NCBI GenBank assembly: GCA_020746105.1 | Contig: CM036617.1 | Span: forward strand, 142,580,518 to 142,644,517 | Source: Trogon surrucura | Lineage: Eukaryota; Chordata; Aves; Trogoniformes; Trogonidae | DNA: 64,000 nt | Direction of reading: 5' to 3' | Part shown: piece by piece, positions 24,655 through 35,056 of the stretch | Numbering within the stretch: the stretch's first letter is position 1 | How the letters are laid out: every line of letters begins with the position of its first letter | Made by a program: the position numbers and the translations under genes | Notes under the pieces: model-generated | What the model was told of the DNA's origin: nothing | The model's input: the letters and a program-made list of their open reading frames with translations, nothing else | Database searches by the model: none

Positions 24655-24835
24655 ACCCATCGTATGTACTGGGACAACCTGAGACAAGTCACCAGACCAC
24701 TCTATGTTGCAGTTTCCTCTGGAGTTGAGCAAGGCTCAAAATATTTCCCTATATGGCATAATTCTTCCTCGACGTAAACTGCTTTGAGATACTCAGGTGA
24801 AAGGTGCTAGAGGAATGCAAGATTTATTTTTCATA
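24655..24835 (+). repeat. Ancient SINE/L3-type repeat
   Basis: It contains acaagtcaccagaccactct, then gttgcagtttcctc, then aaactgctttgagatactcag and gaaaggtgctagaggaatgc before an AT-rich end. The order (aagtcac, cagtttcc, ctttgagat, aaaggtgcta) matches old MIR/L3-type repeats. It faces away from the related tail at 24163-24310. Confidence 0.45.
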
Positions 24836-24912
24836 AACCTCCTCACATACTCTTTTCACTGCCAAGTCAAGGCCTGAAGCCAGGAATCTGAGAGATGCAT
24901 ATGTCTCTCTCA

Positions 24913-24936
24913 CTATATATATATATATCTATATAT
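24913..24936. repeat. (TA)n dinucleotide repeat
   Basis: A TA run of about 24 bp with one C interruption. It adjoins further AT-rich sequence to about 25020. Confidence 0.9.
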
Positions 24937-25837
24937 GAATATAAAAATATATTTATGAAAGAGGCCAAGGTATATTTTTTAGAAATGATGCCTTAAGTTA
25001 GATTTCCTAAATCTATATATAGGAACTTAAATGAATGACCAGTTTTAAAATCAGGGCACTTACTCCTTTAAAACTGGGTTCAGGAGTCTAGCTATAAGTT
25101 CTTACTTGAAAAGGTTTAGCCACAAGCTAGCTGGATATTTCATATCTCAAAAGAAGTCTGTAATGTCTGGGTTGTTTTTTTCTTTCTTCTAGGATTTAGG
25201 TGAAGGTTTGGGCCAGTTATTTTATCCCAATTATTCACCATTCTGCAACTATTAATTAAAACAAACAGCTCTCTGAAGCTATTTCTCACAACGGGGAAGA
25301 TTTATATCTTGAAACTGAAGCCTGTTTTCTCACTGCGTCTATTTTCTACACTGCGTAAACATCCAAGTTTGTTATTGCAGCAATCACCAGTGCGAGCTCT
25401 CAGAGCTCCTTGCCAGGCTTGTGATATTTATTGTTTGCTAAGCCCCAGCTCCTGGAGTGAAGTGATTAGATGAGAACCTCGGCTTGCAGTTTAAAAAAAT
25501 GATGTAAGTTTGAGCTGGACCACAGGGTGGGTGAGAGAAACAGGAAAACATGAGCAGAATGTGTAGTCAAGGGTCCAAACATCAGAAAGGCAGGCGAAAA
25601 AGAAAACCCCACATGTATTATTATTTTTAAAGCCTATGGACTCTTAAACCAACCTCCTCCTTATAATTTGGAAGGGGGGTCGGGGGAGCTGACTCATGTT
25701 TTCTGACTGCCCAGGCATGGCCATGGTGGGGTTTACTCATCGCCTTACAGCTGCCCAGAGGTTTCTCACTGAGGGGCTGCTCACCCTTCTGCTGAGCTGC
25801 ACGTGTTTGTTATCGCTGGGTTTTGGGCTCCTGCCAC

Positions 25838-25853
25838 TTTTTTTTTTTTTTTT
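25838..25853. repeat. Poly-T tract
   Basis: Sixteen T, followed by tttccttttaaaa-like sequence. Confidence 0.9.
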
Positions 25854-26525
25854 CCTTTTAAAACAACTTTACTGAGGCATTCTTTTATGAAAATATCCTG
25901 TGCAAGGAATTGGCAAATGGAGACAATAGGTCAATTCCTGGCCCTTCCAAATATGACAGGATCCCTCTAGCTTTCAAAAAAAAGAAGAAAACCCACAACT
26001 ATTAAAAAGTGTCAGCTGCCAAATATTAAGTCTAAAGCAATGTAAAGCAAATGTAAACATTTTATGATGAAATACATTTTTTAAAAGCCCTCTTTTCTCA
26101 GCGGTTAGATGAGCTTTATATACAACGGGAAGACTCATTCCTGAAGGTAGGTCCAGCATATGAAACAAACCCCTACACATTGCAGTCTGAAATATCTATT
26201 TTACGTGAAACAGCAAACTGAGCAATCGCCTTTACCTTGGGAAAAGCTCGTTCAGCCTGCAGTTTATGAAGGCTGTACTTGTCACTGCTCTGCTCCTCGC
26301 CTCATCGTGCCCACAAACCCTCTGGGGAGAGGAGAAAAATACGTCTGCAGGGAAGGAACCTAGCTATTACCACTGTAGCTAACGGACATTAATAATGGAA
26401 AGCCAATGCCAAGAGCACAACAAAAACACAAGCAGGAGAAAATTAAGAATGTTTGTGTATGGAAAAATAGCTATACAAGGTCATGGTTTAAGACATGCAA
26501 AGGTCTGGTGTGCATTGTTCATCAA

Positions 26526-27000
26526 GGTATGGACCTGTCGGAGAGGGTCCAGAGGAGGCCACAAAAATGATCAAAGGGCTGGAGCACCTCTCCTATGAGA
26601 ACAGGCTGAGAGTTGGGATTGTTCAGCCTGGGGAAGAGAAGGCTCCATGGAGACCTTATAGTGGCCTTTCAATACCTAGAGGGGGCCTACAGGAAAGATG
26701 GGAACAATCTTTTCAGCAGGACCTGTTGCGATAGCACAAGGGGGAGTGGTTCTAAACTGAAAGAGGGTAGATTTAGGTTAGAAACAAGGAAGAAATTTTT
26801 TACACTGAGGGTGGTGAAACACTGGAGTATGTTGCCCAGAGAGGTGATAGATGCCCCATCCCTGGAGGCATTCAAGGTCAGGCTTGACGGGGGCTCTGAG
26901 AGTCCTGGTCTAGTTAAAGATGTCCCTGTTTACCGCAGGGTGATTGGATTAGATGACCTTTAAAGGTCCCTTCCAGCCCAACACATTCTATGATTCCATG
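26526..27000 (+). mobile_element. CR1 LINE 3' fragment
   Basis: This is sense-strand CR1, from gtccagaggaggccacaaaaatgatcaa near the start to the tail attctatgattccatgg. A 116-codon ORF at 26613-26963 is an intact stretch of the ORF2 C-terminus (GLFSLGKRRLHGDLIVAF; LRVVKHWSMLPREV). It is 5'-truncated and lacks the reverse-transcriptase core. It is otherwise one of the better-preserved copies here. Confidence 0.92.
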
Positions 27001-30000
27001 GATGGGAGCTGGGGATGCAAGTGGGGGTCTGTAGCCAGCTCTGGACTGATCCTACACCCACCCATGCCTACAGGCATGGGATTGAGCAACCCTCTCTGCT
27101 TTCTTACTGTTGCAGCCCTGAGAAAACGTCACACTGACACCCAGAGTAATGCTGTGGCATTTTCTACCTAGTTCCTTCTCCACATGGTAGGATCTGGGCT
27201 GGACATACTGGTATTGGTTCTGAGTGAAGTGCCTTCTTAGAGAGGTTGGGTGCTTGAGAGGATGGGAAGATGCTACCAAAGCTTTACACAAATCCTGACA
27301 GCAGTGACAGGTGAATTGCACCGCTTACCTCTTTCTCCACAAAGAAAACACGGGAAAGGACAAATCACCCTTGACTTCCCTGCTCCCCTTGAACGGGTCC
27401 CTGCTGCAGAAAATGCACTTACCAGATGCCTGCAATAGGCCTGATGTCCAGCACAATATTTGGTTGATTGTTGCTGCAATTTCTCCCTCCCTTGCCATAA
27501 CGGATGGATATAGGGAAAACCTCTATATGCAAAAAGCAATGTGGATCCCAGAAGAGGCAGTAGGGAGAAACATGGTCTTTTCAGCCAGCTGAATGTATGG
27601 TCTATAACCATGTCACATGTTTATATGGCGCATGTTTATTCATTTACATGGGTACAATTCACACCTCTTTAGGTTGCAGTTAAACCTGAGTTCTAGTTCA
27701 AGATGTAGATTCAGGAATCAGAACAGTTATAGACCAGCAACAGATGCAGACAGTTGCAGTTTAGAGGATATATTAATCTCCTCTTGCTTTAGTGAATAAA
27801 TGCCAGAATACCCTCAAATCCCACTATTTTTACCAGAGAACTTTGCATTATGAATGTTTTTGGATGTCTTCTGGGACTGGAGTTGGTCATGCAGTAACGA
27901 ACTCATATTGTCCTTTTTGTTTCACACATACTTTGTGAGCTGGTGGAAGACAAATGTTGGACACACTAGTGCTGTCAGCTGCTGCAGTACACTTCAGGAA
28001 CGTCATTCTTTCTATTCCTGCTGTTAATTTAGCAACACACCCTGTCAATAAACCACAGCAATAGCTGCCTCACAGGTCATCATGACTGCACAAGGGGAGG
28101 CAGCTTGAAAACACCAGACAACTTAGCCACCAACCATGGACACTCCGGGAGCGCCAAATTATCATGGGCAATGGCAGCCCCTCCTGAACTGATGCCTTAT
28201 CCCACTGGGGTGTCCTGGGGCTGAAGGTTTAAGGCATGCTTCCTACACTTCTGGAGCCACGGCTGATTGAGCCAAGGGTACAGACTGATACAGTCCTACT
28301 GTTTTGTGCGTGCTGTTCTGGTCCAGAATGAGTCAGCACTGGGGTGTCCACAGGTGGTAAAGCCTATGTCAAGTGTCTTTGCTCTGCCATGTCTCAGCCT
28401 GGGTAAGCTTCTAGGCAAGGACTACCATTGTCTTCTCAAAGTCACAAGGTAGGGCTGAAGTGGCCTCCAGCCAAGTCACCAAATACCCAGTGCTCATGAT
28501 GTGTGAATGATGTGTGAAGGTAAACAGCTGAACAACTGGGTACTCACTGGAAGGAAGGACATGTCAAACCAGAGCTTTCTGGTTTATAACTCTTTTGCAG
28601 ACAAATCAAGGCAAAAAGGTGAATAACTTGGAAAATACCTCAGTACAATGCTCAAGGCTGTGGGATGTTCCTTCACAGAAAAGTCCATCAGCGAATGCAC
28701 CCCTGTTGTTGGCACAACCGTGTAATTAAACTTAAGCACCACTTAAGACTTTGGAGGCTTAAACTCAAGAATGCTGTGTCCAGACATATTCTTCCATAAA
28801 GACAAAGTCAAAGTGACTTAGGCAGATTTGTAGATTAAAATGCAAAAGCCTGCACTGTACTGATTACTTATGCCATTTTATTTTGTCTTCACTTTTGAAG
28901 AGAACTGTTGTGTGAGCACACAGAGCTTCAGTTTTCTTGTCGAAACTCCTGACGCCAGTGATCCTCCACTTCCATGCAAAGCAAAGCTATGTGTAAGTCA
29001 TAGGGTCAATTTGTTTACCTTGCCTGTGGCTAGAGTCGGGTTCATCAGGTTAATTTCAGTAGTTGCTAAAAGGTCTTGAATTTTTTTCTGGTGTCATATG
29101 GTTTTTGCCTTTTTTTTTTCAAAGGAGGGGGTAACCATGGACTGCTCAAAACATAAAGAAGTAAACAACATTTTTCTGCACCAAGCTCATCCTGCAAATT
29201 AATTCATTTGCATTTCTAGCCCTTTCAAGTGAAGTCATACAGATGTGACGGGCTATGGTTCACATCACCCAAAATTGATTCCAGGACAACTCATTCACAG
29301 AAAAGAGAAAAAGGAAGGTGGACATGCTGGTGTGTTGGGAAAAATGAGAGAATTTTAATTTAAAAAAATTGTTTTACAGCTGCTGTTATTTATTTAAGTT
29401 CAAAGCCTCTGGGCACATCCACATTGATCTGTTGTGAATCGCTTCTTTGTTGCTGGTTCTAGCTAAGTTGATTTCATATTGCTGATTCATCTAATGGGTT
29501 TGGACTGCTCTTGTTATCCTTTCAGATAACGGACCATTGAGCCTGCAAACAAGTTTGCTGTCTGCTACCATCAGCTGATTTACTTCAGATTTCTAAAATT
29601 GAAAAGTTCTAGATTTTGGGGGTTATGCCTGTAGCAAAAGTGAGAAATTCACGAAAATCAGAGCAGCGATATACTCTTTTGGTTGATAACCAGGACATCT
29701 CAAATGTTGCTAATGAGAACTAGTCCTATATACAGGAATGAGTAAATCCTGAGATAATTCTGTCAATAATTTGCCATTAACCATGGCTATTGATTCTGCT
29801 GCCTGGCCTTGGGTGAAATGACTGTGTAAAAAACCCACAGTGGCAACAGCAACAAAGTAGTGTTTTCTGGCAGACTCTGCAAGCCCCTTCAATGCAGGAA
29901 GCAATAGATTATAAACAAGTTTTATTTTAATCTCTGCAGGACATATTGGGAGAGTCCAAGAAGTAGACCTATTTTTCTCAAAGCCCTCCAGAGAAAAACG

Positions 30001-31821
30001 TTCTTGGGATCCCAATACAATATCAAAGAGATCAGCCAGTAAAGAAAAACTATCTGTTCCTGGAAAGACATCAAAACATTTCCCACAAGTTTATAGCTGT
30101 CCAACTGATCATCAAAGGAAAGAGTTTTGGTTGGGTTCAGGACTTTTTAGTGCCAAGAGGTGTTATTGATTCTGAGACGCCTAGTATTTTGAAATATGCC
30201 AGCCAAAGGACTGCTGAGGGAACACAAATGGTCCGTCCTTTGTCAAATGTGCTATCTCTGGGCTATTTTATGCATAAACTGGTCTTTTTGTGAGCAAAAT
30301 GCTCAATGGCACGTCCAATGCAGGCAGCTTTTATGCACACAGAAGCTTCTATTTGCACATCCCACCATGCACACAAAAAGTGAGCATAAATATATTTCCT
30401 GTGAAAAAAAATAATATCTAATCCTTAAAAGTACATGACTCCACTAATTTCTGCTGTGCTCACCATGAATGCATTGCAATGGTTTATTTTCACACTTCTT
30501 AAGGTAAGGAAATATCTTCCTCTGAAGCAATGGGAGATTCAGCGGCAGAGATAATTTATGATTTAGCTGTGATGGGATACAGAAACCAGTATTATAATCT
30601 CTGATTTGTAATGCTTTAAAGCAGACAAGCTCAAGCCATGGGACACAGTCAAATGCAGAATGAAAAGCCCTATGCTGTATGACTGAAGCCTCCACAACAT
30701 TAACTGTATTACTGGAGGAATTTAATTTCTGGCTATCGTAATAAGCACTCTGAATAGAAATGCATCATTTACCAAAAATGCAGCGCTTTCGCTGATTTAC
30801 CTTCTGCTGAGTTGATGAGGAAAATAGTGGTGAGACTGTGTTTATGCCCATATCAGTGGAGCTAACCATAGCGTATGGCAGCACCCATTCTGGGAAGTGG
30901 GAACCTAAGGAAGCCAGCCTTCCTGTGCCACTGATGGCTGGATATGTGGGTTCTCTCTCTTTTCTCCTCTTTTCCTCTCTTCTGCCTCGCTTGATCTGCT
31001 GTCCCCAGGCCAAGGACAAAGGGCTGATTGAGCGGCAGTGGCTAAGGGACAGCTGCAGGGGACCAGCTCTGCTTTACACCCAGCAGCCAGTGACAAATGC
31101 AAACGCCTCATGGGTTTGCTCACAGCCATCGTGTAGGCCAGACTCTGAGCTGGGGTTTCGGACTCAGTAGGGATTCAAAGAAAAGAAGCCAAAAGCAGGA
31201 AGGAGTCTTCTGGCTCTAAATTAAACCTTCTTTTGGAAGGTCAGCTGCAAATGCTTCAGATCTCCTAGACAGTCATGAGGTCAAGCTGTGGCTGGGAAAC
31301 CATCAGCCGTGGCCAAGGCTGTGCAGGAGAGCTCGAGGGCTCTCTGCCGAAGAGTGCTCCTGCCTGTGAGAAACACAGTGTCTCTGGGAGGACAAGCGTG
31401 GGTATTCTGACAAATCTTCCCTGATGTCAGCTTAGGCTGTAACTCAGGTGATGCTGTAAGGCCAATTCCTTCTCCATGCACTGCCTTGCCATCCAAGCCA
31501 AGATGATTTATGGACCCCCTTTGCCCTTCACACAGGCTAGCAGCATGTCTACTTCTCTGAGATGACCAAAGCAGTCATTTAAATGCTGATAATCCCCCCA
31601 GCCAGAAAGGTTGCAGGCCCTTTCCACTAACTATTTCTCTTCCCCTCCCACTCATTTCCCTCTGATCCTCCCACAAGTCGTCAGGGGAGCTCCCCAGTTC
31701 CCAGCAGCACAAACCAAACGCTGTCTTGGCAGTACACAGCTGTCAGTGAAGCACCATCTGAAAGCTGATGCTTTCACATGACTTTGCAAAGTTGCTGGAA
31801 TAACTGCAACACCTGGATTAT
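27001..31821. other. Unique sequence with a few exon-like segments
   Basis: Minus-strand 27329-27403 and plus-strand 28901-28992 have good splice-site pairs and an open frame (see findings). Nothing else is recognised. Confidence 0.5.
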
Positions 31822-31932
31822 AGAATCATAGAATTTTCAGGATTTGAAGGGACCTTTAAGATCATCTAGTTCCAACCCCCCTGTCATGGGCAGGGACATC
31901 TCCCACTAGATCAGGTTGCTCAGGGTGCCCCC
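31822..31932 (-). mobile_element. CR1 LINE tail fragment
   Basis: About 110 bp holds agaatcatagaat, then gatttgaagggacctttaagatcatctagttccaac and the block ending caggttgctcaggg. Only the 3' UTR and last codons remain, an extreme 5' truncation. Confidence 0.9.
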
Positions 31933-33677
31933 ATTGCCCTCCTGTCTACTCCCCACAGACCTTAGGCCTCATCCTTGTCCCTCGTGAGCTGGAAGTGCTG
32001 ATGCTCGATGGCTGTTTGGATTTCTTCGCTGCTGAGGTTGGGTGTGATGAAGCCCCACAGGAAGGCTTCTCCTAGTGCAGCTGGCCCCACCACTGAGAAG
32101 GATCCATCCTCACAACTACTGTGCATGTTGACTTTCTGAGCCACCACCCAGCACAACCCACCTGAAATATGTCCCAAATACTGGCAGTTCCACACACGCA
32201 GAACCTGTTGCTTCAAGGTCATACTCCTACAGAAATTATGTCCTTAGTGAAGTTGCAGCCCATCTCGCTTCAGACGAGAGAAGATGTCAGAAAAGCTCAG
32301 CTCTGACAATAGGCAACGCTTACTTGAAGCGTTGCCAAATATTTGACGAGTTATTATTTCTGCAAAGCTCCTCCACCATAGCTGCCCCACCGCCCTCTTA
32401 AATGCAAATGTTCCTGCCGTCTGTCACAAAGAGTGCTGCCATTTTGCTGCAGCCGTAGGAAGCCCAGCCTGTTGAGATAGGAGCTGAAGTTTGGCAGGAG
32501 ATCTGTGTGAGCAGGGAGTGAAAAAAAAGAGATCTCAAGGTGGAAACGTGCCAGCAGGAAAATTACACGGTACTGAGAAAACAGTGGTGCAAAATTTCTG
32601 AAAGCAGGGGGCCGAGCCCTTTTCAAATGTCTGCCCTTATGAGTGTGAAGTAAAGGTGGATGATTTGCTCGGAAGTTTGCTTGCTTGGCGTGAAAGGCAG
32701 TTCATGGTGGTCACTGCTGTTCGACATGGCAGGGAGTTTTGTAAATGGCATTAAACAAATTCCAGCTCCCAGAGCAGAGCATGCAGTTTTGCAGATTGCT
32801 GTGAATGCTGACCCTCAAAACTGATTTTAACTGTATTTCATCCTCAGTGAGTCAACCTGCATTCCTTGTGACTAAATTCCTGGGAAATCAACACCACAGA
32901 GAAATTCAGGCAGTGATTTTCACAAAACCATTTCCTATGCAAATAATGTCTTTGCAAGGGACTTAATGAGTTTTTATTTTTCCTGCACAATTTTTTTCAT
33001 GTATGCTAGTCGTTTGAAATGGTAAATTACTCGGCTCTGGATATGCAGTCTTAAAATAACATAAGGGTTGAAAATTTTTCTGTAAATGGTTTTGACTGAA
33101 TTATTTTGTTTACTGATTTGTTTTTAGTGATGTAAAATTGGTATAGCAATATATTCAGATTTTTCTACTTCCTTTTCAAAAACAAAGTGTGGTTAACACC
33201 CTAAATTTCCAATCTTTGATGTTTTTAAAGCCTTTTACTGAAAGTGTGTTTATTTTAACTCAAAGCTCTTCTGAGGAATTGAAAAGTTATTTTCAAGTTT
33301 TTATTAAAAAGGAAGAAAATGAGTAGAAAATTGATATAAATATGGTTTCCCTCCCCATTCCACTGTCCCATTCAGAATTCCCCCCCTTTTTTTTAAAATC
33401 AGCTCACCAACAACAGCAAATAAAAGCCTGAATCCCAGGCATCTGTGACTTGAGCCAACAAGATAGCATGACAAAGTGTGCAATTACACTATGTTTTGTG
33501 CACTTTTTAAAGAGGCAAAATCTCTTGGCCATTTGCCACGTCTTTCAAGGTAGGAGAGGGGTCTTGGGGACACTATGGGGGGACTACTGGGGGGACTGCC
33601 CAATTTCCCACCCACCTTGATAGGTGCAGGCTCAATTGCCCTGCCTTTCCACTTGTTCTTTTAAGACTTATGGCACC

Positions 33678-33697
33678 TATATATATATATATCTATC
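33678..33697. repeat. (TA)n repeat with (TATC) end
   Basis: tatatatatatatat followed by ctatcta. Confidence 0.9.
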
Positions 33698-34264
33698 TCA
33701 CTTTCTTGTTTGCCTGGTTTAACAACGCAACCAGCTACAGTTTTCAAACTTTTGTTCATGGTTTAAGAAGACATTTTTATTTGTGTAACAAAATTTTGCA
33801 TGTGGCTTAATCCTTCCCCACCCTAGACCTGCATTCTCTGTGGCACGAATAATGTTTACAATTCAGTTCATACTCCATCAGGCAAATATAAACAAAGTCA
33901 CTGCAGGCTCTGATATAGAGCATGAGGGGGAAACAAAAACAAAGGGAAAAAATCCCAAACCAAGCCACTCTCCTCTCCCCAGCCCATTCCTGGGACAGAA
34001 CAGAGGATTTTGTACTCCACTCAGCTGGTTTGGCTGTAGCGCTGGCAGAGCTTTTGTGTGCAGGTACAACGATCTGTTGCTGCTGCTAAACAGTTTGGGG
34101 GAACCCCCATGATTTTGGGGATGAAACTCTGCTGGAAAGAACGAACGGACACTTCTCCCCAGCTCAGCCCAGTGGGATGGCTCCTTTCTGCCCTTGATCC
34201 GCCGTGGAGTTGCACGTCGGTGCATGCTGGGGGGGGTGGTGTGTATGTGTACTAGGGAAGTATT

Positions 34265-34290
34265 AAAAAAAAAAAAAAAAGAAAAAAAAG
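34265..34290. repeat. Poly-A tract
   Basis: A16, G, A8, then gg. No retrotransposed gene is recognised upstream. Confidence 0.9.
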
Positions 34291-35040
34291 GAAACATTTT
34301 CAGGGACTGCACAGAAAACGGTGCAAGAGTTGCTAGAGCAGTGTGCATACGCTCGAGAGGAATCCCTTTCAGTTCCTCTTTTCTTCAGCTTTATTTAAAA
34401 AGGGTTTGAAGGCTGGTTTAATTACGAAAACCAGCTCTCTAGACACCAAACAAAACGGCAGCCTAGCTTAAGTTGGCAGCAGGACAGATGCATATTTTGC
34501 TCACTTCTCCATGCCAATCGGCTGTAGCTCATCCAGTATGTCAATCCAAGTTGGCTGTCTGAAATCCAAGTTTAGTGGCCTGAAAATATCCCAGTCCGGC
34601 TTTGTTTCATGTGGTAAACAGCTTGCTCAGTCTATTTCTTCAACATTCAAAACAAAAATCAACCCCCCCCCAAAAAAAACGTTACTACATGTTATGGTAA
34701 TAGCCTCTCTTTGCATTTCCCTCTGTATACACTGACCATGAAACTCTGGCAAAACACATTGGTTTTTTCCAGCATAGGCCTGATTCTGCCAGCCACTGAG
34801 CTCCGGTGAATGGGTTCGGAGTTAAGACTGAAACGACCAAGTCCTGCAACAAAAGTGTTGTGGGGGGGTGGGGTGTTTAGCACTTGGCACCTCTGCCAGC
34901 TGCTCCGGGCTGCCTGGCCATCTCCTAGATTCAGCTAAAATCAGTAGTGACCACCTGTGGGAACAGACAGGGCTCAGGGACAGTGGCTTTGCAAAGCCCA
35001 GTCTGCTTAGGGCTTTCTAGACCTTTTTGGGGTTCAGTGT

Positions 35041-35056
35041 CCCCCCCCCCCCCCCC
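35041..35056. repeat. Poly-C tract (G16 on the minus strand)
   Basis: Sixteen uninterrupted C. Such tracts are length-unstable and error-prone in sequencing. Confidence 0.95.

Larger units (their letters stand above)
24836..26525. other. AT-rich unique sequence with simple repeats
   Basis: A TA repeat and AT-rich sequence (24913-25020) and a poly-T at 25838. No gene signal. Confidence 0.5.

Noticed and set aside
27423-27473. 51-bp minus-strand exon-like segment with donor gtaagtgc
   Set aside because: It would leave a 19-base intron before the 27329-27403 candidate, which is impossible, and its acceptor lacks a pyrimidine tract.
31962-32222. 86-codon minus-strand ORF beside a CR1 tail
   Set aside because: It lies outside the CR1 consensus and has no motif. 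The overlapping 65-bp exon candidate in another frame is the more coding-like reading, and both cannot be right.
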